The position numbers and the translations under genes were made by a program. From CBDBFG01 sp965204765 (GTDB lineage Bacteria; Pseudomonadota; Alphaproteobacteria; Caedimonadales; UBA9215), in NCBI GenBank assembly GCA_965204765.1, contig CBDBFG010000004.1, positions 248,001 to 312,000 on the forward strand: 64,000 nucleotides of DNA, written 5' to 3'. The notes under the pieces were generated by a model. That model was given only the letters and a program-made list of their open reading frames with translations. It was not told the origin of the DNA and did no database searches. Below, piece after piece: positions 25,270-35,191 of the stretch (its first letter is position 1; the number at the start of each line of letters is the position of its first letter).

Positions 25270-25593
25270 TAACTATTAATTCTTTAACAATTATTTTACC
25301 AGTTTTGAGCTTACTAAATATATACTGGATTTTCGTTCTATAATAATTAAGATAATATTGTTTGCTTGTGTAACGGCGTGGTAACAATGGACTATTTCCC
25401 CATATTACACCATTATTAGGTAATAATTTATCTCATTTGCGCACTAGTGCTACTAATTCCTGTTCTGCGTTTTTGAGCCTAGCAAACTGACTGTTTCTAC
25501 CATTGAATTACCCAATTTAGTGCATGCTGCAGCAAATTTGCCGTATTGTCGTAAAAGTTAACAATGCTAGGATAGCAATGCGTCGTAAATTGT
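25270..25593. other. Intergenic stretch with possible decayed minus-strand ORF
   Basis: No intact gene. On the minus strand, downstream of the Sel1 gene, two coding-like stretches in different frames follow each other: one ending VSLLGSKTQNRN, then a frame with LKNAEQELVALVRK, a TGA stop, and an open stretch containing LLPNNGVIWGNSPLLPRRYT that stays open to about 25265. No start codon with a ribosome-binding site was seen. This may be the remnant of a lost gene or chance openness in AT-rich DNA. Confidence 0.3.
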
Positions 25594-26358
25594 TTACAGA
25601 TTGTTGCGTTCTATATCGGTAATGGTCAAAAAGCTATTATTAGAGTTTACCGCCAGCCATTGTTTTGCTTTGCGCTTTCCTGCGATAATATCATTTTCTT
25701 TAACTTTCATATGGATTTCTTTTGATTTACGCTCTAAGTATTGGGTGGCCGATAGTTTAGCGTTAGGGACAATATCATGGTTATCTTTAATAATGCTTTT
25801 GGCTATTGTAAAATATTTAACACTTTCTATATGATTTTTCTTTGGATTATTATCATCCAGGTAAATATCAGCCAGGTTTAACGCCCCGTAAATTAATCCT
25901 GAATTAAAGGCTTTTAGTGAATAAAACTCTGCTTTATCGTATTCTCTTATGTCACAATATAAAGCTCCCATATTATTTACTGCTAGTATATTGCCAAGTT
26001 TAATTGCTTTTTTATAGTATCTAATGGCTCTTGTTGTGCTTTTATCAGTGCCCTTTTTAGCATAATATAGCCCTATATTAACCAATGCGCCTTGATGATT
26101 CTTTCGTGCTGCTAGTTTATAGTATTTAATTGCTTTATGTGTTTCACCATTTGCTTCTAGCACTTTACCCATAAAAAAATATGCTGTAGGAGATTTGTGT
26201 TGTGAATGTTTTTTTGCTTTTAAGTAGCATTTATTTAGATCTTTAACATTATAGAATAGGTTCCATAGCTTACTTTTCAGCTTTTCTTCTTGATTAACAG
26301 AAGGATAGCTCGCGTGCACCGTAAGACAGTATATAAAGATAACAAATATTCTTAGCAT
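25594..26358 (-). CDS. Secreted Sel1-like/TPR repeat protein
   Basis: Periplasmic or secreted solenoid protein of 254 residues with a signal peptide (MLRIFVIFIYCLTVHA). From about residue 50 to 190 it is made of four or five Sel1/TPR-like helical repeats, for example TAYFFMGKVLEANGETHKAI, ALVNIGLYYAKKGTDKSTTR and AVNNMGALYCDIREYDKA. Such repeats bind other proteins; Sel1 proteins of intracellular bacteria often act in host interaction, but nothing here fixes a partner. The C-terminal 60 residues are charged and unrecognised. It lies 60 bp downstream of mrp on the same strand. Confidence 0.8.
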   Translation of the reverse strand: MLRIFVIFIYCLTVHASYPSVNQEEKLKSKLWNLFYNVKDLNKCYLKAKKHSQHKSPTAYFFMGKVLEANGETHKAIKYYKLAARKNHQGALVNIGLYYAKKGTDKSTTRAIRYYKKAIKLGNILAVNNMGALYCDIREYDKAEFYSLKAFNSGLIYGALNLADIYLDDNNPKKNHIESVKYFTIAKSIIKDNHDIVPNAKLSATQYLERKSKEIHMKVKENDIIAGKRKAKQWLAVNSNNSFLTITDIERNNL

Positions 26359-26418
26359 GATATAAAGTCAAACCCCCTGCTGTTCAACTATTCTATAGTA
26401 GTAGATGGTAACAGGTTT

Positions 26419-27483
26419 TTATAATTTTTCTATTAAATATTTTGCTACTTTATGATACCCCTCTCCTAGTTCTTTGTTGTCTAATATATCACTTTGTTTT
26501 CCCATGTCATTTAGGTGCATTATATCGTGATGCAATGGAATAGAGGTCAAGACCTTGATTTGCATTCTTTCCGCTATGTTTTTTATGTTAGCGGAAGAGA
26601 AAATTTTTGTATTTTTTTGGCAGTGTGGGCATGTGAAGGAAGACATGTTTTCTATCAATCCTATTACAGGAATATCAAATTTGTTAAACATAGCAATAGC
26701 TTTTTCAGCGTCAATCAATGCAACATCTTGCGGGGTTGATACTATAATTGCCCCTGTTAAGTTCATTTTACTGGCTAAAGTTAGGTGTATATCCCCTGTG
26801 CCTGGGGGCAGATCAATCAACAGGACATCTATATTTGACCAGCTTACGTCTTTGATAAATTGTTGTACAGCTCGTTGCGCTATAGGGCCACGCCAAAGAG
26901 CAGGAGAGTTTTGATCTAATAGCAATCCCATAGAAATAAATTGTATGCCATCTTTGCAAATAGGATTAAGTTGTTGCTGTACGTTCACGGTAGGTTTGCC
27001 ATGGGTGTTGAGCATTTTCGGTATGGATGGACCATAAATATCAGCATCAAGTATGCCTACCGTCATTCCTTGCGCTTTTAAAGCATAAGCGAGATTGGCC
27101 GTGGTAGTAGATTTGCCTACTCCGCCTTTACCAGATGCAATAACTATAATATTTTTTATATTAGTATTTACTGTTTGATCATTTTTATTAATGTGACTGG
27201 TCAGCTTTTTATGGTTAGCAAAAACAACCATAAATTTCATGTCTGTATGTTTAAATGTGTTTGTTAAGTGTTCTGTTATTGATGGCTTGATGGCATTGTA
27301 AAAATCAATCTCATTGTGAGCAACAGATATTGTAATAATGGCTCTGTTATTGTTGATGATGATAGATTCAATGCGATCATCTTCTGTTATAGGTATATTT
27401 GTTTGTGGATCTTTAATATGGCCTAAACTCAGTTTAATTGCATTAATTTGCTTATCTGATAAGGTTTGTTGCGTATTTTTCAT
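26419..27483 (-). CDS. mrp: Mrp/NBP35-family iron-sulfur cluster carrier ATPase
   Basis: P-loop ATPase that binds and transfers Fe-S clusters. It is 354 residues from ATG 27483; the frame continues upstream over the divergent hflK start, which is why this internal ATG (MKNTQQTLSDKQINAIKLSL) is chosen. The N-terminal MIP18-like domain (about 8-95) is followed by the deviant Walker A ASGKGGVGKSTTTANLAYAL (about 117-136), DADIYGPSIPKML, LLIDLPPGTGDIHLTL and the cluster-binding CPHC (about 288-291). All family landmarks are intact. Divergent from hflK; both promoters must lie in the 70 bp between them. Confidence 0.94.
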   Translation of the reverse strand: MKNTQQTLSDKQINAIKLSLGHIKDPQTNIPITEDDRIESIIINNNRAIITISVAHNEIDFYNAIKPSITEHLTNTFKHTDMKFMVVFANHKKLTSHINKNDQTVNTNIKNIIVIASGKGGVGKSTTTANLAYALKAQGMTVGILDADIYGPSIPKMLNTHGKPTVNVQQQLNPICKDGIQFISMGLLLDQNSPALWRGPIAQRAVQQFIKDVSWSNIDVLLIDLPPGTGDIHLTLASKMNLTGAIIVSTPQDVALIDAEKAIAMFNKFDIPVIGLIENMSSFTCPHCQKNTKIFSSANIKNIAERMQIKVLTSIPLHHDIMHLNDMGKQSDILDNKELGEGYHKVAKYLIEKL

Positions 27484-27556
27484 TTTATTACTGGTAAATG
27501 GATTATGTTTTGTATATTTTGATACGTAAGTATTGCAGAGTTTATAGGAGATTTCA

Positions 27557-28624
27557 ATGGTGTGGAATGATAACGGAGAAAATATGGGTCCATGGGGTAA
27601 GCCAAAGCGACCAGGAAACAACGCATCAAATGTTACTAACTTAGATGATGTGTTACAAAAGGGGCAAGATAACCTTAAAAAAATTATGGGTGGCGGACCT
27701 GGTAGTGGAGGATATCCTATACTGTTATTTGTCTTTGTTGGATTAGTATTATGGATATTAACAGGAGTATATAGGGTAAGAGAAGGTGAACAAGCCGTAG
27801 TTACACGCTTTGGAGCCGTTGTGCGTACACTAGGCCCAGGATTACATTATCACATTCCTACACCAGTCGAAGACAAATATGTCGTCAAGGTTGCAAAAGT
27901 TAACATACTAAACAGCGGTGTAAATTTTACGCGCAAGTCTTCTAGTTATCTTTTGCGTGGTGAAAATGTACAAGACCTGATGTTAACTGGGGATGAAAAT
28001 ATCATAAAACTAAGATTTACAGTTCATTGGTTTATCAATGATATTGGCAAGTTTGTCTTTAATGATCCCAATCCTATTGAAACAGTAAAAGTAGCTGCAG
28101 AAAGCGCGGTAAGAGAGGTGATTGCCCAAACTACCTTGGCTGAGGCGTTAACAGTAGGAAAAGATAAGATTATACGCGACTCGAAACTGTTGTTACAAAA
28201 GTTGTTAAACGAATACAATATAGGTGTTGAAGTTGTCAAAATTAACCTTGAAGAAGTAAACCCTCCTGGTGCGGTAATTGATTCATTTAGGGATGTGCAA
28301 AGAGCAAAAGCAGATAGTGCAAAAATAGTAAATGAGGCAAAAGCATACAGAAACTCTATCATCCCAGTTGCTAGAGGAGAGGCACAACAAATTGTTAAAC
28401 ATGCCGAGGCTAAGAAAGAAGAATTAATTAATATTGCTAAAGGTGAAACGGCAAGATTTTTAAGTGTTTTAAAAGAATATCTTAAGGCTCCGGACGTTAC
28501 TCTTGCCAGATTAAGGATACAAAATAGTGAAAAAACTTTAAAAGATGTTCCTAAATATGTTATTTCCGGTAGTGATGCAGCAAACAGTGTATTACCGCAT
28601 TTGCCCTTGAATAAAAGTAAATAA
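27557..28624 (+). CDS. hflK: FtsH protease modulator HflK
   Basis: SPFH/prohibitin-family membrane protein which with HflC forms the large cage that regulates the FtsH protease. It is 355 residues. A Gly/Pro-rich cytosolic N-terminus (WGKPKRPGN, GGGPGSGGYP) is followed by one membrane helix (about 53-70) and the periplasmic SPFH domain starting YRVREGEQAVVTRFG, with the conserved VNPPGAVIDSFRDVQRAKAD. ATG 27557 has AGGAG upstream. hflC starts 12 bp downstream and degP follows. Confidence 0.95.
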   Translation: MVWNDNGENMGPWGKPKRPGNNASNVTNLDDVLQKGQDNLKKIMGGGPGSGGYPILLFVFVGLVLWILTGVYRVREGEQAVVTRFGAVVRTLGPGLHYHIPTPVEDKYVVKVAKVNILNSGVNFTRKSSSYLLRGENVQDLMLTGDENIIKLRFTVHWFINDIGKFVFNDPNPIETVKVAAESAVREVIAQTTLAEALTVGKDKIIRDSKLLLQKLLNEYNIGVEVVKINLEEVNPPGAVIDSFRDVQRAKADSAKIVNEAKAYRNSIIPVARGEAQQIVKHAEAKKEELINIAKGETARFLSVLKEYLKAPDVTLARLRIQNSEKTLKDVPKYVISGSDAANSVLPHLPLNKSK

Positions 28625-28636
28625 TGGATATTAGTT

Positions 28637-29503
28637 ATGGTTAGATTAAGATTAATTTTAATAGGTGTAGTAGCTTTAATTTTTGTTGCATCAGAAGCAT
28701 TATTTATGGTGCATCAAACCCAAAGTGCTATAGTTCTACAGTTTGGTAAGATAGTGAAAAAACATCAATCTCCTGGATTGAAAATAAAAATTCCATTTGT
28801 ACAAAATGTGATATTTTTTAATAATCGTTTGTTGCACTTTAATGTGCCTGCATTAGAGGTAAATGCCGCAGATCAAAAGCGTCTTGTGGTTGATTTGTTT
28901 GTAAGATACAAGATCACTGACATATTGAGTTTTTACCAAACTATTGGTTCTGATATAAGAAGTATTGAAAATAGGATATCTGGTATCGTGCTGGATATTA
29001 TGCAAGAGGTAATCGCACGTTTTCCGTTGTCTGATATGCTGTCCGAGAAAAGATCTGCAATTATGGAAGAAATTCATGGTAAGGTTCTTGAGGCGGCAAA
29101 AGGTTTTGGTATAAAAGTACATGATGTTAGGATAATAAGAGCTGACCTACCAAAAGAAAATAGTGAAGCAATCTTTGATAGGATGGAAAGTGAAAGAAGG
29201 CAAGAAGCTAAACAATTTAGGGCCGAAGGAGCGGAATTGGGTAAAGGTATTACAGCCCAAGCTGATCGGGATAGAATAGTTATATTATCCGAGGCCAAGA
29301 GGCAAGCTAGTGTTTTGCTCGGTGAAGGAGAAAGCATTTCTGCGAAGCTGTATGCTGATGCTTATAAGCTTGATAAGAAATTTTTTGAAATTTATAGATC
29401 GTTACAAGCTTATGAAAAGGTTATAACTTCGAAAGATACTACTATGATTATCGGCACTAAAGATAATAAGTTTTTAAAACATTTTAGTGCAACTTCGAAA
29501 TAA
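28637..29503 (+). CDS. hflC: FtsH protease modulator HflC
   Basis: Partner of HflK in the membrane SPFH complex, 288 residues. An N-terminal anchor (about 3-22) is followed by the SPFH domain with MVHQTQSAIVLQFGKIVKKH, PGLKIKIPFVQNVIFF and the late segment IFDRMESERRQEAKQFRAEG, all typical of HflC. It overlaps nothing upstream; the degP start lies 20 bp downstream. The hflK-hflC-degP order is widespread in alphaproteobacteria. Confidence 0.95.
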   Translation: MVRLRLILIGVVALIFVASEALFMVHQTQSAIVLQFGKIVKKHQSPGLKIKIPFVQNVIFFNNRLLHFNVPALEVNAADQKRLVVDLFVRYKITDILSFYQTIGSDIRSIENRISGIVLDIMQEVIARFPLSDMLSEKRSAIMEEIHGKVLEAAKGFGIKVHDVRIIRADLPKENSEAIFDRMESERRQEAKQFRAEGAELGKGITAQADRDRIVILSEAKRQASVLLGEGESISAKLYADAYKLDKKFFEIYRSLQAYEKVITSKDTTMIIGTKDNKFLKHFSATSK

Positions 29504-29522
29504 TAAGTTTAAGGAGAGTATA

Positions 29523-30992
29523 ATGATTCTAGGGCGTGTTGTTGTATTGGCATTGTTAGCTTTGGTTGGTGGCGCAAATGCTCGTAAATATAGTGCACCT
29601 GCAAATTTTGCTGATATAGTACAACCTTTGTTGCCTGCTGTGGTTAACATCTCAACCATTACGGAAATAAAGGACAAGAATTCTAACAAACTTGGAATGT
29701 CAGGTAGAATCCCTTTAGAAGATCTTTTGCGCCAGTTTTTTGAGGGGCAACAGTTACCAAGAGCTAGGAATGCAACCTCTTTAGGTTCGGGGTTTATAAT
29801 TGAACAAAAAGATGGTTATGGATATGTGGTAACATCAAATCATGTCATTTCTGGAGCAAATAAAATAAAGATAACTTTGCACAATGATCGAGAATATATG
29901 GCAGAAGTTGTTGGATTTGACAAGCGTACAGATATAGCCTTGTTAAAATTTAAAACTAATATCAATTTGATCACTGCTAATTGGGGAGATTCATCCAAGA
30001 TAAGGGTAGGAGAGTGGATAGTTGCTGTAGGTAATCCATTTGGCCTAAGTAGTACAGTTACCGTTGGTATTATCTCAACTATTGCAAGGGATATTTCCGC
30101 AAGAACACCTAGAGGTGGAGCGGACTATGTTAATGGTTATATTCAAACAGATGCGCCTATTAATATGGGTAATTCGGGCGGACCTATGTTTGATGTAAAT
30201 GGTAAAGTGCAAGCCATAAGTACTGCTATTTTTTCCCCCAACGGTGGGAATATTGGTATTGGTTTTGGTATTCCGGCTAATTTAGCTAAAAAAGTAGTTG
30301 CACAGTTGAAAAAATATGGCCGTACTAAGCGTGGTTGGATAGGGGTAAGTATACAAAATATCACACCAGAAATAGCAGAATCACTTGGCCTGAAACAATA
30401 TCAAGGGGCTTTGGTTGGTTCCGTTTCTCAGGGCGGTCCTGGCGACAAGGCTGGTATTAAAAGTCAAGATGTAATTATAAAATTTAATAATAAGGTAGTA
30501 CAAGGTTCTAAAAACTTGCCACATATGGTTGGTGAATCAGATATTGGCAAGGATGTACCATTAAAAATTTGGCGAAATGGTAAGTATCTTAACCTAAAGA
30601 TAAAAATTGGAGAGTTTGAAAAGGCTATAGAAGAAGGATTGATAGAGCTAGATAGTAATAATGCAGCTGAACAAAAAACAACTAAAAAAAGTGTTCTAGG
30701 TATGGTCACAAAGCCAATAACACCTGGAATAAAAGAACGCTATAAGCTTTCTGATAAGGTAGCTGGATTGTTTATTACTATGGTAGAACCGAATAGTGAA
30801 GCGTTCGAGCACATAATCAGAGCGGGAGACGTAATACAACAAGTTACTTCGCAAGGAAATACTATTGTACCTAGAACGACAAAAGAATTTGAAAACTTTG
30901 TAAATAACTCTAAAAAATCTGGTAAAAAGAAAATTCTGCTGTTAATAAATACTGGTGGTAATCTCAGGTATGTGGCTCTTTCGTTAAAATAA
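29523..30992 (+). CDS. degP: Periplasmic serine protease DegP/DegQ (Do family)
   Basis: HtrA-type protease/chaperone for misfolded envelope proteins. It is 489 residues from ATG 29523, which has AAGGAGAG upstream; the frame opens earlier but that would bury the signal peptide (MILGRVVVLALLALVGGANA). The catalytic triad is complete: H107 (SNHVISG), D137 (RTDIALLKF), S218 (INMGNSGGP). The protease domain is followed by two PDZ domains (about 280-375 and 395-489). Expected to work in the periplasm with HflKC controlling membrane proteolysis next door. A second HtrA gene lies at 39.2-40.6 kb. Confidence 0.94.
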   Translation: MILGRVVVLALLALVGGANARKYSAPANFADIVQPLLPAVVNISTITEIKDKNSNKLGMSGRIPLEDLLRQFFEGQQLPRARNATSLGSGFIIEQKDGYGYVVTSNHVISGANKIKITLHNDREYMAEVVGFDKRTDIALLKFKTNINLITANWGDSSKIRVGEWIVAVGNPFGLSSTVTVGIISTIARDISARTPRGGADYVNGYIQTDAPINMGNSGGPMFDVNGKVQAISTAIFSPNGGNIGIGFGIPANLAKKVVAQLKKYGRTKRGWIGVSIQNITPEIAESLGLKQYQGALVGSVSQGGPGDKAGIKSQDVIIKFNNKVVQGSKNLPHMVGESDIGKDVPLKIWRNGKYLNLKIKIGEFEKAIEEGLIELDSNNAAEQKTTKKSVLGMVTKPITPGIKERYKLSDKVAGLFITMVEPNSEAFEHIIRAGDVIQQVTSQGNTIVPRTTKEFENFVNNSKKSGKKKILLLINTGGNLRYVALSLK

Positions 30993-31133
30993 TATGATAA
31001 TATTGTTCAGTTTTTTACCATTGTGCATGCAATGGCTAATATGATTCAGAAGTTAACATGAAAGATTCCATGGCCCGCCATATATTCATACATTGGCAAC
31101 TAAACATCATTGGTAAACTGGGTGCATTATAAA

Positions 31134-32120
31134 ATGGTAGTAGAAATAAAAGACGGATATGAGTCTGACAGCTATCTTATTACGGTTTCTGAGCCAGATA
31201 GCAACAAAAGGCTAGACTGTTTCCTGACCGATTGTTTATCGAGTTTAACGCGTAATCGTATAAAGAAACTAATCATTGATGGGCATGTCTTGGTACAGGG
31301 TAATAAGTCTTCGCCAGCAAAAAAAATAGTTTATGGTGAAAAAATTTCTGTATTCATACCACAGACCACTGATAGTGATATAATTCCACAAAAGATAAAT
31401 TTAGATATAGTATTTGAAGACAATGATATAGTAGTGCTTAACAAACCTGCTGGCCTAGTTGTTCATCCAGGAGCAGGAAACTATGATAGCACTTTGGTAA
31501 ATGGTTTGTTGTATCATTGCAAGCATTCATTATCTGGGATAGGAGGAATAAAAAGACCAGGAATAGTACACAGACTTGATAAAGGTACATCTGGTTTGAT
31601 GGTTGTTGCCAAGAATGATGAATCTCATTTGTTCTTATCACAGCAGTTTACCGCGCAAACTTTAAAACGTTCCTATTTAGCTATTTGTTGGGGAGTGCCA
31701 ATTCCTTTGCAAGGAACGATAAATGGCAATATTGGTAGATCAGCCCGGAATAGACAGAAGATGGCAGTTTTAAGTAGTCGTGGAAAACAGGCGATAACTA
31801 ATTATGAGGTTTTAGAAAAGTTGGGTTCGTACTGTTCCGTGGTCAGATGCGACTTAAAAACGGGTCGGACTCATCAGATAAGAGTGCATTTGACTAGCAT
31901 AGGACACGGGTTGGTAGCAGATAAAACTTATGGTAGGAATGTAAGAGGATTGACAAAGTCAGTACAGGACAAGGTAATGTTTTATAAAAATCAGAATCGC
32001 CCTTTATTGCATGCAGAAAAACTTAAGTTGCTGCATCCCAAAACAGGAAAACAGATGAAATTTAAGATCGATCCACCAAAAGATTTTATGGAAATTAAAA
32101 ATTTTTTGGCTACAATCTAA
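31134..32120 (+). CDS. RluD-type 23S rRNA pseudouridine synthase
   Basis: Pseudouridine synthase of the RluA/RluC/RluD group, 328 residues. The N-terminal S4 RNA-binding domain (about 20-85, including RLDCFLTDCLSSLTRNRIKK) precedes the catalytic domain with VVLNKPAGLVVHPGAG, the active-site HRLDKGTSGLMVVAKN (catalytic Asp near 149) and LKTGRTHQIRVHL. S4 plus these motifs fits RluD (helix 69 of 23S rRNA) best, but RluC cannot be excluded. ATG 31134 is chosen over TTG 31110; neither has a strong ribosome-binding site. Confidence 0.88.
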   Translation: MVVEIKDGYESDSYLITVSEPDSNKRLDCFLTDCLSSLTRNRIKKLIIDGHVLVQGNKSSPAKKIVYGEKISVFIPQTTDSDIIPQKINLDIVFEDNDIVVLNKPAGLVVHPGAGNYDSTLVNGLLYHCKHSLSGIGGIKRPGIVHRLDKGTSGLMVVAKNDESHLFLSQQFTAQTLKRSYLAICWGVPIPLQGTINGNIGRSARNRQKMAVLSSRGKQAITNYEVLEKLGSYCSVVRCDLKTGRTHQIRVHLTSIGHGLVADKTYGRNVRGLTKSVQDKVMFYKNQNRPLLHAEKLKLLHPKTGKQMKFKIDPPKDFMEIKNFLATI

Positions 32121-32138
32121 GGGTATTTGGAATAGAAA

Positions 32139-32852
32139 ATGATTTTATTTTTACGGTCTCTTATTTTTAATATTTGCTTCTTTATTCATACTTTTGTTTT
32201 TTCAACTATAGCATTTATCGCTTCTGTTGGTGGTGATTACCAAGCAATAAGTAAAGTTGGCAAAGTATATGCTACTATCCTCAATAAACTACTAAAGCTT
32301 ATAACTAATATTGATGTAAAAATCATGGGGAAGGATAATATACCTAAAGGTGGTCAATACATCATAGCGTGCAAACATCAATCTGCATGGGAAACCCTTG
32401 TGATAACTTTGATTTTTCCAAATGCGACTATTATTACGAAAAAAGAATTAATCTATATACCAATATTTGGCAATGTAGTGAAAAGGTTTGGTGCCATATG
32501 CATAGATCGGTCCAAAGGTAAAGATATGATTCCATATATGATCAATGATGGGAAAAAAAGTATAGCAAACAATAGGCCGGTATTTATTTTTCCAGAAGGT
32601 ACCAGAACTGATGTAACAAAGAAAGCCGTGTATAAATACGGGATTGTGGCATTATATGATGGATTAAATGTACCGGTGCTACCTGTTGCACTTAATTCAG
32701 GGTATGTTTGGCCCAAAAGAAGTTTTTTTAAAAAACCAGGAACGATAGTCGTCAATATACTACGAACTATAGAGCCAGGTTTAGATAAGGACGTTTTTTT
32801 TACAACCATAGAGCAAACTATAGAAAATAATTCTAAGGCTTTAGCTCCTTAA
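32139..32852 (+). CDS. plsC: 1-acyl-sn-glycerol-3-phosphate acyltransferase
   Basis: Membrane-bound acyltransferase making phosphatidic acid from lysophosphatidic acid, 237 residues with an N-terminal hydrophobic segment (about 3-30). Motif I is KHQSAWETL, an Hx4E form (H80, E85) of the usual Hx4D, a variant I have seen in other proteobacterial PlsC proteins. Motif III is FPEGTRTD (about 149-156), and motif IV VPVLPVALNSG is present. It lies 18 bp after the pseudouridine synthase gene and 17 bp before ftsK. Confidence 0.9.
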   Translation: MILFLRSLIFNICFFIHTFVFSTIAFIASVGGDYQAISKVGKVYATILNKLLKLITNIDVKIMGKDNIPKGGQYIIACKHQSAWETLVITLIFPNATIITKKELIYIPIFGNVVKRFGAICIDRSKGKDMIPYMINDGKKSIANNRPVFIFPEGTRTDVTKKAVYKYGIVALYDGLNVPVLPVALNSGYVWPKRSFFKKPGTIVVNILRTIEPGLDKDVFFTTIEQTIENNSKALAP

Positions 32853-32869
32853 AAGATAATGATAAGTCA

Positions 32870-35161
32870 ATGATATTACATACAAAAAGTACAAACAAAG
32901 TTTTTCCAGAGTGGGTGTATTCTTTTATACATCGTAAATTGTTAGAGCTTAAAGGTTTATTATTGCTAATAAGTAGCATTTTTATTACGTTATCTATACT
33001 GTCATATGACAAAACCGATAATTCTTTTAATGTGCTTTCATCCTCTGATTCTATATACAATATTTGTTCTAATTATGGTGCGTTATTTGCAGATCTCGCA
33101 ATACAGTATTTGGGCTATACGGTTATGATAGTTCCAGTCATTTTTAGTATTTGGTCTATTTTATTTTTCACTCATAAACCAATCGTGAACGCCTGGAGGA
33201 AGTTATCTGTTATAGTGTTAACAGTTATCTTGTTAAGCTGTTTATCAGCTATATTTTGTATGTTTTTTGTAGCCTCTACGAATGGTGGTGTTATTGGTGC
33301 GATAATTATTAGCAATATACATAGATTATTTGTACATTTTGGCATAGCGAATTTTTTTATTTTAAGCATATTACCTGTTTTTATTATTAGCTCTGTACTA
33401 TGTATCATCTACACAATATCCTTATCTATGAGCCATTATAAGACGATATTTTACTATTGTTGTCTTGCATTGAAAAAGATTGCACCACGCAGTGATGAAA
33501 ACGATAAGGTAGAGGACAGCAGTGCCGTAAAAACCTTAAAAGATACTATCATACTTGATCAAGAGCAGATTAAAAAAGATAGGCCTTTAGAAAGTGATGG
33601 TAATAAGAAATTATCTAAAAAATCGGGGGTAACAAATAAATTATTAGATAGTTCTGATATGCATGATTTACCTGACCTAGATTTGTTGCAAACACCACAA
33701 CATATAGAGAATCACTTACCTAGTACTGAGGATATTGATAATGGTATAACAAGGCTGTCACGGGTTTTGCAAGATTTTGGAATACAAGGGCACATAAGAG
33801 GAGCATATCCAGGGCCGGTGATAACTTTATATGAATTTGAACCTGCTCCTGGCACTAAATCTTCTAAAGTTATTGGTTTAGCAGATGATATTGCCAGATC
33901 TATGAGCGCTATGTCTACTAGGATAGCCGTAATTCCTGGTAAAAATGTGATCGGTATAGAATTACCCAATCAACATAGAAAAACAGTGTTTCTAAAAGAA
34001 ATATTTGAAGATAAAGAATTTATTAATTCTAATGCTGAACTAGCAATTGCTCTAGGTCAAACAATTAGCGGATTTAACGTTTTTGCTGATTTGGCAAAAA
34101 TGCCTCACATGATAGTAGCCGGTACAACCGGATCTGGAAAATCAGTTGCCGTCAATGCGATGATATTGTCTTTGTTATATAAGCACTCTCCTGACACATG
34201 CAAATTTATTTTAATAGATCCCAAAATGTTGGAATTTTCTATGTACAACGATATTCCGCATTTATTATCTCCGGTAGTAACTGACCCTAAGAAAGCCATT
34301 TTTGCTTTAAAATGGACGGTAAGAGAAATGGAGAATAGATATCGTTTGATGTCTAATTTAGGGGTTAGAAATATTAACAATTATAATGCACTAATTAAGA
34401 AAGCAAAACAAGAAGGGCGCATTTTAACACAAAAATTGCAAACGGGATTTGACCAAGAAACTGGTAGTCCAATATACGAGGATAAGCCAATCAATACAGA
34501 GATACTACCATATATAGTAGTAGTGGTTGATGAAATGGCGGATTTGATGATGGTTGCTGGTAAAGATATAGAATCTGCAGTGCAACGGTTGGCCCAGATG
34601 GCTCGTGCAGCTGGGATTCACGTGATTATGGCTACACAACGGCCATCGGTAGATGTAATTACTGGTACAATAAAAGCTAATTTTCCGACGAGAGTCAGTT
34701 TCCAGGTTACATCCAAGTTTGATAGTCGAACTATTCTGGGTGAGCAAGGAGCCGAACAATTGTTAGGTCGGGGAGATATGTTATTTATGGCTGGTGGTGG
34801 TCAAATACAAAGGCTGCATGGTCCATTTGTAAGTGATCAAGAGGTGGAGCAAGTTGTGAATTTTCTTAAAACTCAAGGAGAACCACAATATGTTACCAAT
34901 ATTACCTCTGAAATCAGTGATGAATCGGCTAATTTATTTACGGAAGTTGGTAATCAAAGTGAGAATGATGATTCGTTATATGCAGACGCTCTGGAGATTG
35001 TAAAAAATGAACAAAAAGCTTCTACTAGTTTTATACAAAGAAGATTACAGATTGGATATAATAGAGCAGCTAGAATTATGGAGCAATTAGAGTCAAATGG
35101 TGTTGTTAGCACCGCCAATCATGCGGGTAAAAGAGATATTTTAATAGAACAAAATGACTAG
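32870..35161 (+). CDS. ftsK: DNA translocase FtsK
   Basis: Septum-located DNA pump that clears the chromosome terminus and activates XerCD. It is 763 residues. Four membrane helices lie in about 25-185, a short charged linker (about 190-260) replaces the long linker of E. coli FtsK, and the RecA-like motor has Walker A GTTGSGKS (about 417-424) and VVVDEMADLMM. Its Arg-rich segment is IHVIMATQRPSVDVITGTIK. The C-terminal gamma winged helix (about 700-760, SFIQRRLQIGYNRAARIMEQ) reads the KOPS polarity signal. The Xer recombinase at 10.7 kb is the expected partner. lolA follows 30 bp downstream. Confidence 0.96.
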   Translation: MILHTKSTNKVFPEWVYSFIHRKLLELKGLLLLISSIFITLSILSYDKTDNSFNVLSSSDSIYNICSNYGALFADLAIQYLGYTVMIVPVIFSIWSILFFTHKPIVNAWRKLSVIVLTVILLSCLSAIFCMFFVASTNGGVIGAIIISNIHRLFVHFGIANFFILSILPVFIISSVLCIIYTISLSMSHYKTIFYYCCLALKKIAPRSDENDKVEDSSAVKTLKDTIILDQEQIKKDRPLESDGNKKLSKKSGVTNKLLDSSDMHDLPDLDLLQTPQHIENHLPSTEDIDNGITRLSRVLQDFGIQGHIRGAYPGPVITLYEFEPAPGTKSSKVIGLADDIARSMSAMSTRIAVIPGKNVIGIELPNQHRKTVFLKEIFEDKEFINSNAELAIALGQTISGFNVFADLAKMPHMIVAGTTGSGKSVAVNAMILSLLYKHSPDTCKFILIDPKMLEFSMYNDIPHLLSPVVTDPKKAIFALKWTVREMENRYRLMSNLGVRNINNYNALIKKAKQEGRILTQKLQTGFDQETGSPIYEDKPINTEILPYIVVVVDEMADLMMVAGKDIESAVQRLAQMARAAGIHVIMATQRPSVDVITGTIKANFPTRVSFQVTSKFDSRTILGEQGAEQLLGRGDMLFMAGGGQIQRLHGPFVSDQEVEQVVNFLKTQGEPQYVTNITSEISDESANLFTEVGNQSENDDSLYADALEIVKNEQKASTSFIQRRLQIGYNRAARIMEQLESNGVVSTANHAGKRDILIEQND

Positions 35162-35191
35162 TTTTTTATTAATAAGGATACTTGTTAAGCA

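Noticed and set aside
31018..31035. Short inverted repeat CCATTG...CAATGG after degP
   Set aside because: Only 6-bp arms without a T run or promoter context; expected by chance in a 64-kb window.
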